Origin: a virus
DNA length: 64,000 nt
Strand: one strand, 5' to 3'
IMG/VR virus record: IMGVR_UViG_3300037807_000878
Location: 1-64,000 of that record
Shown: positions 6,413-15,600 of the stretch, one piece after another
Layout of the letters: every line of letters begins with the position of its first letter
How positions within the stretch are numbered: the first letter of the stretch is position 1
The notes under the pieces: generated by a model
Told to the model about the DNA's origin: nothing
What the model saw: only the letters and a program-made list of their open reading frames with translations
The model's database searches: none
Made by a program: the position numbers and the translations under genes

Positions 6413-7877
6413 ACAAACCACCACTAAGCCTAAAGAGTCGATTATTAATATTACTCCAGAAGCCTCTTCTTTATGGAAAGGTTTAGGGGGGCACTTCGAT
6501 GACTTCTCCCAAATACTATGTGAATTTATTGATAATAGTATTGCTAGTTTCCCCCCTGGCTGGAGGAATAGAAATATTTACATTACTTTAAAGCCAGAGC
6601 TTCAGACTAGTGTGCATGTAGAGATAGTAGATAACGGACCAGGTATAGTAGATTTAGAATCCGCTTTTACTATAGGCAAAAAAGACGAGAAGGCTTCCCT
6701 GCTAAATGAGCATGGCTTTGGTCTAAAACATGCCTTAGCTACAGCTAACCCTGCTAATGATTCATGGAGCGTGAAAACACGTTTAGTAGGTGAGGATACG
6801 TTTCATAGAATGATATCAGCTCCTTTTGATTTTACTATGAGCGTAGAGCATCACTTGATAGATAATCTTGTTCTCCCTGCGAGTGGAACAGCTGTTTCTT
6901 TTACATGCACGCGTTACTTGTTCGATTCGTTAAAAGCTAGAAAAGACAACAACCTTGATGCAACCGTAAAGCTTCTGATCGAGGATTTAGGATATATCTA
7001 TGCAGGCGTCCTAGATAAAGGACAATGCTCTATCCTTGTTAATAATTTAGATAATGAGTTTGGCTTCGTTAGCGTACCTGCCGTTAAGCCCAAGTGGGCA
7101 GATATGTACAATCCTGGGCAAAACGTAATCCCTTATGACCTAGGTGATGGCAAAATAAATATCGAGTATGCTTTCGGTAAAATGCGCCCTGCTGAATACA
7201 AGCGCCACTATGGGACAAATATGCGAGATGCTGGTATAGAGATTAGGATTAATGGACGTATTATAGAAAAAGGCTTAATAGCTAAGATATGGGAGCTAAC
7301 AACTCATCCTAATCAAAACTCTTTCTTAGGTGTGATTAATTTGATCACCAAAGATAAAAAAGCATTACCTAAAACAAGAACATCTAAGAATGGCTTTAGA
7401 ACAGGCGATCTTAAATTAAAACGCCTCTTTAATTGGATACGTACAACTTTTCCAAAGATACCTAAGAATACTGTAGGTAATCTAAGCGAGAAACAATTAG
7501 TGAAAGAACTGGCTACATTGAAAGAAACACATCTACGCGCTGCCGACAAACATGTCGAGACAGAATTTAGTGTATTTTCAGAGATACTCTCTAACCCATT
7601 AGCAGATCTTTATGTGTACGATGGTGCAGAGGTAATAATATATGAAGCTAAGAAATACTCTGCTTCAGTGCAGGATTTTTATCAGCTTATTATGTATTGG
7701 GATGGTCTGGTATCTGATGGGATTAAACCTAATGAAGGTGTCTTGCTAGCACCGCAACATGTAAAAGGTCTTTCTTTAATTCTAGGCAATTACAACAGTC
7801 GCTTGGACGCTAATGGTAATAACTATAACTTCGTACTTAAAACATGGGAAGACGAAGGCATAGAGCTTCTTGATTAA
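6384..7877 (+). CDS. GHKL (MORC-like) ATPase fused to a probable PD-(D/E)xK nuclease, 497 aa
   Basis: The N-terminal third has all three nucleotide-binding motifs of the Hsp90/MutL/histidine-kinase fold: EFIDNSIAS with E47 and N51, DNGPGI at 83-88, and HGFGLKHA at 110-117. A transducer-like middle domain follows. The C-terminal 110 residues contain SEIL...ADLYVYD...VIIYEAKK...FYQLIMYW. That is the spacing of a restriction-like nuclease core (E, D near 407, ExK near 421-424, then a helix with QL). MORC-type GHKL ATPases with nuclease partners are known from bacterial restriction-like systems. This protein could be a phage-borne interference or recombination factor. It is the last gene of its unit, before a strong terminator. 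Confidence 0.8.
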   Translation: MSSTGQQIDKQTTTKPKESIINITPEASSLWKGLGGHFDDFSQILCEFIDNSIASFPPGWRNRNIYITLKPELQTSVHVEIVDNGPGIVDLESAFTIGKKDEKASLLNEHGFGLKHALATANPANDSWSVKTRLVGEDTFHRMISAPFDFTMSVEHHLIDNLVLPASGTAVSFTCTRYLFDSLKARKDNNLDATVKLLIEDLGYIYAGVLDKGQCSILVNNLDNEFGFVSVPAVKPKWADMYNPGQNVIPYDLGDGKINIEYAFGKMRPAEYKRHYGTNMRDAGIEIRINGRIIEKGLIAKIWELTTHPNQNSFLGVINLITKDKKALPKTRTSKNGFRTGDLKLKRLFNWIRTTFPKIPKNTVGNLSEKQLVKELATLKETHLRAADKHVETEFSVFSEILSNPLADLYVYDGAEVIIYEAKKYSASVQDFYQLIMYWDGLVSDGIKPNEGVLLAPQHVKGLSLILGNYNSRLDANGNNYNFVLKTWEDEGIELLD

Positions 7878-7886
7878 GACTACCTA

Positions 7887-7913
7887 GGGGGTATAAACGT
7901 ATACCCCCTTTTT
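7887..7913 (+). terminator. Rho-independent terminator after the GHKL gene
   Basis: A perfect 9-bp stem GGGGGTATA / TATACCCCC with an AACG loop is followed by TTTTT. The next gene starts only 4 nt later. Confidence 0.85.
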
Positions 7914-7917
7914 ACTT

Positions 7918-8130
7918 ATGCTTACACTACACAAATTAGACGATAACAAAGATTTTGTATATAGAAATAATATATATCTAGGTGACTTAGTTCATTTAGG
8001 TGCTGGTAAGTATTTTACCTTCTTTGATACTTCAAGAGTTGATACGCCTCAGCAAACTTTTGATTCCCGTGAAGCCGCTTTAAAGCACTTCGAAACCGCT
8101 AATTACATAAATACATCATGGCGAACATAG
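7918..8130 (+). CDS. Hypothetical protein, 70 aa
   Basis: A short beta-rich protein (VYRNNIYLGDLVHLGAGKYFTFFD) of unknown function. It begins 4 nt after the U-run of the terminator with no Shine-Dalgarno. It therefore needs read-through of the terminator, a start inside the hairpin, or is poorly expressed. It overlaps the next gene by 13 nt. Confidence 0.5.
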   Translation: MLTLHKLDDNKDFVYRNNIYLGDLVHLGAGKYFTFFDTSRVDTPQQTFDSREAALKHFETANYINTSWRT

Positions 8131-8561
8131 TCACTTCAAGGCTTTGTATTGTAGCTGATACAAAAACTCTTACAGATATTATCTCTACACACGAACCAGA
8201 CGGATCTGATATTAACCCTCTTACATTAGGGGGTATATGGGAGGATATTAAAGATGGTTCAATACCCGAAGTTATGACAGCAGACAGTGAAGAGCTGCCT
8301 TATCTTATAAAGGAAGGAATCCTTGAACTTGGTTTGACATGTCAAAATGGGCCTCCTACAGAATGGGCGGGTAAAGTGGCAAAAAAGTATCCTAATGTAT
8401 ATATAATATTATCTGGAGATTATGATGAAGGGTTCACTGAAATTGAGGTATACCATGGCAAAGAAACCGCAATTACACAGTACGAGATAGACCATGATGA
8501 TTGCGAGGAAGACTTTGAAGAGGTTTTCGAAGGGTTCATAAAGGAGTGCAAAAATGGCTAA
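8118..8561 (+). CDS. YubB/Api92-like ferredoxin-fold protein, copy 1, 147 aa
   Basis: Starts MANIVTSRLCIV, then repeats the layout of the following gene: beta-strand, GG-containing loop, (T/S)xWAGK, a segment VAKKYPNVYIILSGDYDEGFTEIEVYHG, and an acidic C-terminus. This order matches small plasmid and phage proteins with the YubB (DUF1281) ferredoxin-like domain. Their role is unknown. It overlaps the second copy by 8 nt. Confidence 0.55.
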   Translation: MANIVTSRLCIVADTKTLTDIISTHEPDGSDINPLTLGGIWEDIKDGSIPEVMTADSEELPYLIKEGILELGLTCQNGPPTEWAGKVAKKYPNVYIILSGDYDEGFTEIEVYHGKETAITQYEIDHDDCEEDFEEVFEGFIKECKNG

Positions 8562-9111
8562 TTACGTTTCAGCAACGATACACGTTCATGGACCACCAGA
8601 GGAAATTTCCGCCTTTATAGAGAAGTCTGTGTCAAAAGCAGATGGAACATATGACGTAATCTGCTTAGGCGGCTTATATAGTAAATTTAGAGGGGGTATA
8701 GCTAGGCTATGGGATCCGTCTCCACCTACCTTTCAAGAACTGCGTAAAGACACAGAAAAAACCTCTTTCTCAGTCAGCTGTGAATGCGCTTGGAGCGCTC
8801 CGCACTGCTGGCTGATAGATGTCTCCACTGCCTACCCTAAGATCTTTTTCATCTTACAAGAAGATTCGATAGAGAATGATTACTTAGGAGTAACCGCTTA
8901 CCAGGGTGGTGTTATACGTTACGAGCAAGGGAAGGAATTCAATTGCCCTGAATTCATAATAAACGATAAAGGTGAGAATATCTCAGAAGCACGATGGGAG
9001 GAAGGAGATTACTGGGATGATTGTGATATCGATTGTGAAGCATTCTCGGGTTGGCTTTGGGAGCACATTGAGCAAGCCCTTCAACACTACACGCAAACTT
9101 TGAACGTATAA
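8554..9111 (+). CDS. YubB/Api92-like ferredoxin-fold protein, copy 2, 185 aa
   Basis: Starts MANYVSATIHVHG and contains SCECAWSAPHCWLIDVSTAYPKIFF, then a strand with YLGVTAYQGG. This is the signature order of the YubB ferredoxin-like family. The C-terminal part is very acidic and Trp-rich. It is probably a diverged paralogue of the preceding gene. It ends at a bidirectional terminator. Confidence 0.6.
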   Translation: MANYVSATIHVHGPPEEISAFIEKSVSKADGTYDVICLGGLYSKFRGGIARLWDPSPPTFQELRKDTEKTSFSVSCECAWSAPHCWLIDVSTAYPKIFFILQEDSIENDYLGVTAYQGGVIRYEQGKEFNCPEFIINDKGENISEARWEEGDYWDDCDIDCEAFSGWLWEHIEQALQHYTQTLNV

Positions 9112-9147
9112 AAAAGAGCCTAGGGGTTAACCTTAGGCTCTTTTTTT
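9111..9147. terminator. Bidirectional terminator between convergent genes
   Basis: AGAGCCTA and TAGGCTCT form a stem flanked by an A-run on the left and a T-run on the right, so it can terminate on both strands. The stops at 9111 (plus) and 9120 (minus) both lie in it. Confidence 0.85.
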
Positions 9148-10385
9148 GTAAGAGGTTTTTTCTTCTTATATTTCTTTATGAGATAGGTATTTAAAAGGTG
9201 AGGAGACAAATAGGCAGCGTAAGTACCACCAGCTAGTGCTAAATGCTTTCGAGCCCTTTTTAAACCTGCCTTACCTATATTTAACTTTTTTAACGCCTTA
9301 TATCCTCTCACAGATGCGCGGACTTCTTCGCTAATTGTTCCGAGAGCTGGAACCATAGAAGCTCCTAAAGCGGTGTTTTGCAATAAGGGATCGTCAGTGG
9401 CCCAGGCGAGTGCTCCTGGTACCAGACCAGCTACTGAGATGTGGTTGGCGGCTCGTAAAGCTTCGTGAACTTTTCGATATTTTGCGCTGTTTCTTAAACC
9501 AGAACCGTGTCCTATCTCGTGTGCCAGTACTTCAACAGGTCCTTTCTTCGGCGCAAAAACTGCATGCGTATCAGTCCTATAGTGAGCACCTAGCCCGCTA
9601 TCCTGAATTCTCGTGCCAGTATATTTCATTATTTTCTTTAATTTGTTATACTGAGCCTTTCCAGCTCGTTGCTCAACACCATGTGGCCGGTTAAATTGAG
9701 GATGGGCAAGAAATGAGCCTGCCGCTTCTGGTGCCTTTATAAGACCAAACCCAACAAGGGAATCAACGGCTAAGCTTTTCAACCTCTTTGACGTTTCATC
9801 TTCGGCTTTTTTGGTTAAATGCGCTTTCTCGAGATTGTAGCCTTTATCATATTGCATCCCAGCTGATGTACCAGCAAGTGCTCCGCTTACTAAAAAGGCT
9901 TTTGTGGTTTGACTAGTTTCATTTTCTATTTGCTTTTGTACAGCTTTAAGTGCCCCACGGTTCCCTTTATTCTTTAGGTTTATTTTGCCATGTCGTATAT
10001 CGGTAAGCGCTTTGCGTACCTTGCGATTTGCTGTTTTTTCTTTTCCTAATATTCTTAAAGACTTCGCCGTTTTTTTGGATAGATAGGAACTTTTTAAACT
10101 CTTTTTAAGTCCTTTAGAAGCGCTGTTGCCATGATAGAGTAACTTAAAAGGTTGTTTCATGCCCTGCACGAAGCTTCTTACTAGGCCGCCTCTCTTTAGC
10201 TGAGTTAGCCCCCCTACAAGAGCTGGTACAATAGTTAAGCCTCCCAGAGTGCCACCAGCAGCAGCGGCTATCCCAGCTGATGACTTCTTTTTACCTTTAA
10301 TAGCATCTTGCTGTCCGTAGGCAATTGTTTTAACGCCACTAGGATCAAAACCAGCTGCGAAATCTTTTAATAGGCCTCTAGCCAC
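9120..10385 (-). CDS. Membrane/virion-associated metallopeptidase-like protein with HEIGH motif, 421 aa
   Basis: A basic protein with several Gly/Ala-rich hydrophobic segments (residues about 36-62, 165-180, 315-345 and 385-400) and lysine-rich ends. Residues 289-293 are HEIGH inside VEVLAHEIGHGSG, a classical zincin motif; EEVRASVRGY about 60 residues later may carry the third ligand. This combination resembles internal virion proteins that are ejected and act on the cell envelope, but no close family is recognised. It follows the 194-aa basic gene with an 8-nt overlap, so the two form one unit. Confidence 0.65.
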   Translation of the reverse strand: MARGLLKDFAAGFDPSGVKTIAYGQQDAIKGKKKSSAGIAAAAGGTLGGLTIVPALVGGLTQLKRGGLVRSFVQGMKQPFKLLYHGNSASKGLKKSLKSSYLSKKTAKSLRILGKEKTANRKVRKALTDIRHGKINLKNKGNRGALKAVQKQIENETSQTTKAFLVSGALAGTSAGMQYDKGYNLEKAHLTKKAEDETSKRLKSLAVDSLVGFGLIKAPEAAGSFLAHPQFNRPHGVEQRAGKAQYNKLKKIMKYTGTRIQDSGLGAHYRTDTHAVFAPKKGPVEVLAHEIGHGSGLRNSAKYRKVHEALRAANHISVAGLVPGALAWATDDPLLQNTALGASMVPALGTISEEVRASVRGYKALKKLNIGKAGLKRARKHLALAGGTYAAYLSPHLLNTYLIKKYKKKKPLTKKEPKVNP

Positions 10386-10962
10386 GCTTTTTCCGGTTAT
10401 AGCTATCTACGGCCCTGTGTCCCAAAGAGCTAGCTTGCTGCAAAGCTTCCATTTTAAAAGCTGCGTCTTCCCGCGCTCTACGCTCAACGGCTTGTGCTGC
10501 AAAAAGCTTGACACCATATTCATGAGCCGCGCTCTTATTAGCGTCGTCTCTATCTCTTAATTTGGGGAATTTTTTACGTAATACTTTAACTGCATCGCTA
10601 TAAGCATTAGCGCTTGCCCGCATCGGAGCGATTCCGAGCGTAGGAATACCTGTTAACCAAGGATGTCTTAGAACAAAAGAGTCTTTAATAGCTTTGCCAA
10701 ACAACTCTCTCGCCACTTCTTCTTCTTCATCGTTAAGGTGCGTCGAAAAACGGCCCGGCATAGAGCCCGTAAAATCATGATCGAGCTTTAAGTCTTCTAG
10801 CTTATCTATAGTAAGCTGTATAGCTGCCTCCTTAAGAGCCTCTTTTTGAGAAGCTAAACCGCTCAAATATAAGGAATGCATGGAACCTGCTTTTTCAACA
10901 CCTTGGGTATCTTTAGTTATCCTCTTTTTAGAGAGACCTTTTAACCTTTTTGTATAAGTCAT
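10378..10962 (-). CDS. Basic helical protein, possible virion protein, 194 aa
   Basis: The function is unknown. It is lysine/arginine-rich and predicted helical throughout, with a conserved-looking middle (LRHPWLTGIPTLGIAP). On the minus strand TATAAT at 10976-10971 lies 8 nt before its ATG, so the transcript is probably leaderless or nearly so. It is co-transcribed with the HEIGH protein. Confidence 0.55.
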   Translation of the reverse strand: MTYTKRLKGLSKKRITKDTQGVEKAGSMHSLYLSGLASQKEALKEAAIQLTIDKLEDLKLDHDFTGSMPGRFSTHLNDEEEEVARELFGKAIKDSFVLRHPWLTGIPTLGIAPMRASANAYSDAVKVLRKKFPKLRDRDDANKSAAHEYGVKLFAAQAVERRAREDAAFKMEALQQASSLGHRAVDSYNRKKRG

Positions 10963-11016
10963 AGCTTTAAATTATACCTTTCTTTTATTTTTCTTCCAAT
11001 ATGCACTTAAAAAGTA

Positions 11017-11029
11017 TATACTGTTAAGC
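11017..11029 (+). promoter_or_regulatory. Candidate leaderless promoter
   Basis: TATACT at 11017-11022 lies 7 nt before ATG 11030. It is divergent from the TATAAT serving the minus-strand gene at 10962. Confidence 0.45.
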
Positions 11030-11347
11030 ATGACTCGATTATTTCAAAATGCATACCGTGTAAGACAAGAAAAAGCTCGTAAAGAGCATACTAGGAGGAT
11101 GGCTTGGAGACGAGCTATCGATATAACCATTCCTACCTTAGTTATGATAGTAGGGGTTATATTCTTATTTGCTATATTTAGTTGTTCCGCTCCCGTGAGT
11201 TTAGACAACCAAAAACTAGTCCATAACAACCATGTCCTCGGAGGAAACTTCTATAAGGACTGCATGTTCTGCCAAGGGGAAATCAACTTTCTCTTAGGTC
11301 ATTCAACAACAACAACACCTTGGGAAGATAAGGTCTTCCGATACTAA
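11030..11347 (+). CDS. Membrane-anchored small protein, 105 aa
   Basis: A positively charged N-terminus (about 28 residues) is followed by one clear membrane segment, ITIPTLVMIVGVIFLFAIF, and then SCSAP. The orientation rule predicts the C-terminal half outside the cytoplasm. The Cys directly after the segment could be lipidated but does not fit the lipobox well. CMFCQ later is a cysteine pair. The function is unknown. The next gene follows after 2 nt. Confidence 0.55.
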   Translation: MTRLFQNAYRVRQEKARKEHTRRMAWRRAIDITIPTLVMIVGVIFLFAIFSCSAPVSLDNQKLVHNNHVLGGNFYKDCMFCQGEINFLLGHSTTTTPWEDKVFRY

Positions 11348-11349
11348 TC

Positions 11350-11928
11350 ATGATTAAACTAATTACACTTTTACTAGCCCTGTTTACAGGGGTAGATACC
11401 GACTATGGACAGTTTCAACACTATGTAGTTTTCACCGATTCGAACAAAGATGGAGTACTGAAAGGCTCGGTACATAATGAAGACTACAATTACAGAGGGG
11501 ATGTTTACATTTATGGGACGGACTTTCGTCTTTCATACTCCTACCCACTTGACCAAGAAGACCCTTTCTTTGTTGCAGATATCTCCGAGGATGTTGTAAA
11601 AACACTAAAGCGTAATGTCCCTGCGGGACGATGGCAAGTAGTATACGAGTATGATGATGAGTGGTCTCCAAACAACGTCGCTCATAACTATGTAAATCTG
11701 GTATGGATAGCACCTGAAGACCATCTGGGCTTACTGTTCGCAGTATCCGTAGATGTTAATACAACTTACCATCAAGGGCTATCCCACTACACAAATGTTT
11801 ACGCTGAGAAAGGATATGATTCTTTTTTTCACTTCCAATGTTTCCTTCCTAGTTTACAAGAAGAAGCGTTTGCTACCACCTACCCTTTCGGTTTTGGTAG
11901 ATGGGAAGCAGGAGACTACACCTACTAA
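11350..11928 (+). CDS. Putative exported beta-rich protein, 192 aa
   Basis: The first residues, MIKLITLLLALFTGVDT, look like a short signal peptide with a charged start and a Leu core. The rest is rich in Tyr, Asp and aromatic residues in an alternating pattern, suggesting a secreted beta-sandwich. No family is recognised. It is followed about 50 nt later by another membrane-protein gene. Confidence 0.55.
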   Translation: MIKLITLLLALFTGVDTDYGQFQHYVVFTDSNKDGVLKGSVHNEDYNYRGDVYIYGTDFRLSYSYPLDQEDPFFVADISEDVVKTLKRNVPAGRWQVVYEYDDEWSPNNVAHNYVNLVWIAPEDHLGLLFAVSVDVNTTYHQGLSHYTNVYAEKGYDSFFHFQCFLPSLQEEAFATTYPFGFGRWEAGDYTY

Positions 11929-11980
11929 GATTCAATCTCCCTAATGATCCTTTAAGGTATTCTTGGGGAGATACCTAAAA

Positions 11981-12160
11981 ATGAACAAAGAAGAATACGA
12001 ATATCACAGAGAATGCGTAGGAGGGCTACGCCTTGCGGCTATCACAGCCATAGCCTTCTCTATCACCTTTGTCTTAACCATAATCTCCGTGTGGAACTGC
12101 GATACCTCAAAAGTCTATCAGACTGATGAGCTCCGAACAGGTGCGGGATGCGGAGAATGA
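11981..12160 (+). CDS. Small single-pass membrane protein, 59 aa
   Basis: ATG 11981 is preferred to the upstream TTG 11963; GGGGAG lies about 11 nt before it. One membrane segment, LAAITAIAFSITFVLTIISVW, sits between a charged N-terminus and a short polar C-terminus. The function is unknown. Confidence 0.5.
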   Translation: MNKEEYEYHRECVGGLRLAAITAIAFSITFVLTIISVWNCDTSKVYQTDELRTGAGCGE

Positions 12161-12180
12161 AGCATGAAAAAGGAGAACAA

Positions 12181-12432
12181 ATGTCTAAATCAAAAAAACA
12201 GCTAGAAGAAGAGATTAAAATACTTAAGCTCCGCTTATCACTAGCCGAAGAGCATATATTAGAAATGCAGCCTGCCTTCCTAGAGTACCAGTTAAATAAA
12301 TCAGAGAGGGAGCCTGAGCTTTGGGTAAACTATTTAAGATCTTTCAATGAGAAAATGTGTAAAGCTAAGAAAGAGAAAGTTAAGAGTAATCCTTTCTGGG
12401 GAGAGGACTACGAAGGTGAAGGTAGGTCTTAG
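12181..12432 (+). CDS. Coiled-coil protein, 83 aa
   Basis: ATG 12181 has a strong AAGGAG Shine-Dalgarno 6 nt upstream, so I prefer it to ATG 12148 in the same frame. Residues about 5-40 have a clear heptad pattern (KKQLEEEIKILKLRLSLAEE). The rest is charged. The function is unknown. It ends where the minus-strand frameshift gene also ends (convergent, 4-nt overlap). Confidence 0.6.
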   Translation: MSKSKKQLEEEIKILKLRLSLAEEHILEMQPAFLEYQLNKSEREPELWVNYLRSFNEKMCKAKKEKVKSNPFWGEDYEGEGRS

Positions 12433-12613
12433 TTCTTTTTAGGCACATCTAAGAATTGCTCATTTAAGCTTTTCTTTATTGAGCTCATCTGGTATAGATA
12501 CTGATCAATACTTACTTGGGGCTTCCCTTTCCCGCCGACTTATCAGCAACACGTTGTTGATGTTTTTTGTAAGTGATACTTGCATATTTCTCTATATAAA
12601 GATGCAAACTCAT
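12429..12613 (-). CDS. Small gene after the giant adhesin, probably read through a -1 frameshift (61 aa product)
   Basis: The ATG (12613-12611) overlaps the stop of the giant gene (ATGA). The zero frame gives 33 residues and stops at 12512. Codons 28-29 read G GGA AAG (12533-12527), the same heptamer used by the lambda G/T tail-chaperone frameshift. A -1 shift there leads into an open frame of 32 codons, GKPQVSIDQYLYQ and onwards, ending at 12429. The total is 61 aa. The -1 frame looks more protein-like than the zero-frame tail, and it fills the space up to the convergent gene. The alternative is that only the 33-aa product is made. Confidence 0.45.
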
Positions 12614-15600
12614 CTACCCATTCTCCTAGCGTCATCTGTCCCCATATTACCTTCCTGGTCAAAGCGGAAATTTATATTAGTTTGAGATTCTTCACTTGCT
12701 AGCCCTTCTATAAGTGCGCCTTCCTCGTTTCTTAACGCAAACCCATTAACCCTAGTAGCCCCAATCTCAGTTACATAATGTGACCCATGGGGACGTTTAG
12801 TTTCTAAACCCCCCAAACCACTTTGTCGTAGCCAGTCACCTACTGTTGTGTGATCTAAGAAAACATCAGGCATATAAGCTACCTCGTCTATACACCCTTT
12901 AAAATAATTATCGCCAGTTACCTCTGAGCCAACAGCTAGAGGTGCACTATGTACTTCAGTATTGATTTCCGTATAGGTAGCGTCTATGTAGGCCCCTGAA
13001 ATATCAAATGAGCCTATCCATGTGCCTCCTAACCTGGTTGCCATGTTTTGCGGATTAAAGGAAGAGTAGCGGCCATACGCACCATATTGCTTTCCTGCCG
13101 TACCATGCTCTAGATCAAATATTGTCGCGTCGTTATTATCAAGCGCCTCTCTTACTGCGGATTCTGGTATACGTAGAGTGTAATTCTCTATTTTACCACC
13201 TTCGATGTTGAAAGAATTTAAAGTTAGCCACCACTCGTTAGCGCTATGAGTAATATGTTGCTCATTAGATACCCCTTGACTGATTAATCTTAACGTAGCT
13301 CCTTGCTTTATACCAACAGGTACTCCCATTACTGTTTCAGCTGTGTTTTCTAGTGTACTGTTAGGAGCCCAAATATTCACTTTTAATTCAGGTAAATATG
13401 ACTCATCACTTCCATCACTATAGTGGTTATTATAAAAAGCGAAGCCAGTTATGCCAGCATCCTCTTGATCAGCTGTATCTCCTTTCTTAAAACCGAAGTA
13501 TTTCTTAGATCCCCAATCACCAGCATAATCATAAGAATGCCAATCGTCATAATAAGCAGCAGCGCTTTCAGCAGCGCTAGTAGGAAATTTATAATGCGAA
13601 CATGCTATTATAGTATTAGAATCACCATAAGGTGAGCTCTTATACTGATCAAGTTTAGTCCACGCCGCTACAGTGAATTTTGTATGTCTGTGGGTAGACT
13701 CACTTCCGTCTAAGCACACAAAAGAAGAAGCTAGGTCAAGCGTCGTTAGATTAGTCCAGTCAACTTCCGCTATCTCCTGTCCTCCCTCTATATAGGCGGC
13801 AGGTGTGCCATCCATATATTCTCGTGGTATTCGCAAACTATACTTGCCCCATAAAGAATCCTCATCGAAGAACGCGGTTGGTAGTGTTAAATCACCACTC
13901 CCCTCTATTACTGTATTTTTTGCTTTTCCCTGTCCCGTATTATTACAATAATTTGGGTTATCAAATCGCCATATGAATTTACCTGATTCATTAGGCATAT
14001 ATCCTCCCTCAGAGCTCGTGGTATACATACCATCAAATTTAAAGAAGGTCTTATTTTTACTTCCTATAGATATAGGTTGTGCTGGTATTGGACTAGGAAG
14101 GCCTATAGATGTACTATTCGTAGTAAAAACCCAGGTATACTCAACTAACGAGTTTCCTGCCACATCAGTTATATTTGTAGTTAATGTAACAACATAAATC
14201 GAAGAGGCGCTTAATAAACTCTTTGGTGTAAATGTAGCTGTATATGTAATAGGATCATAGACAATAACACCTGTTACAGGAGTGCCATTAACTTCCACAA
14301 GGAAAGAATCGTCATCCACCGAGGCAGCACTTAGGTCTTCGTCAAAAGTGGCAGTAATTGCTATAGTACGTTCTACGTTTACTGCAGTATTAAAGGGGAA
14401 AGTGCCTGTTACTTCAGGAGGCGTAACGTCTCCCCCACCGGCTGCTACAGTCGTAAAGGTCCATACTTCGTCTGCGCCTAAATTATCTCCATCTAAGTTT
14501 GTTATTGCAGTTGTCAATGTTGCTGTATACAGAGTTGAATTAGACAAATAGCTTTCTGGAATAAATCTAGCTTCAAGCGTATTATGATTAAACACAACCG
14601 ACCCGGCTACTGGATTACCTCCCGTCTCTAAAGTAAAACTTGTCCCAGTTACGGTAGCGGCATCTAAGTCTTCATCAAAGATCGCTGTAATACTTGTCCC
14701 TATAGGTATATCAATATCTGTATCTGCCGGGTTAGTACTAACTACCGTAGGGGGCGAAACATCAGCTGTTGTGAATGACCAGCTATAAGGAGCTGCAAGC
14801 GTGTTTCCCGCTATATCTGCTATGTCCGTAGATAAAGTAACCGTAAAGGTTTCTAGAGGATCTAGGCTATAAGACGCAGGAGTAAACACAACTACTGTAT
14901 CATTAGTTGTAAAAGAGTAAGCTCCCCCAAGTGGTGTAAGAGCAGAATCTAGTATTTCGAAGCTATATTGGTCTATAGTGTTTCTATCAATAGGCTCGCT
15001 AAAGGTAACTTCAACAAGAGTATCGCGTCTAGCTATATCTATGTCTCCTGAAAGAGGAGAGGTTGAATCAACTGTAGGCGGTGTAGTATCTGGACTATTA
15101 CTGGTTATTGTAAAAGACCATACCTCAGCGTTAGCAAGCGGAGCTCCCTCTAAGTCTGTAATACCTGTAGTCAGCGTTGCTGTATATTCTTCATCATTTG
15201 TCAAAGCAACATCAGGTACGAAATATACGAGAGCGTTATTCTGAGCATAAATACCTACAGAACCTGTTATAGGCGTTCCACTACTATCCTCTAGTAAGAA
15301 ATTATTGGTAGTAGCACTAGCTGGGTCTATAGCCTCATTAAAAGTACCTCTGATCGTTACTGTTTCAGCAATATCTGTCGCACCGTCAGTAGGCCAGGTG
15401 CTATCAAGTACTGGAGGTGTATTTATTTTTTCTGTTACGAAAAAAGTTTGAAGTTGCCCGACAAGAGGAGCTCCCTCATTATCTGTAATTAAAGCAGCTG
15501 TCGCCTCTACATAGTATAAATAATCTTCGTCTAGGTCCGCATTAAAAGTTATTGTAGCTGTAAATGTATTAGAGTCATAAACTAGGACTTGTGCTGGTTT

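Noticed and set aside
7891-7900. GGTATAAAC as a further promoter of the TATAAA class before 7918
   Set aside because: It is fully explained as one arm and loop of the perfect terminator stem GGGGGTATA/TATACCCCC and has no upstream A-tract.
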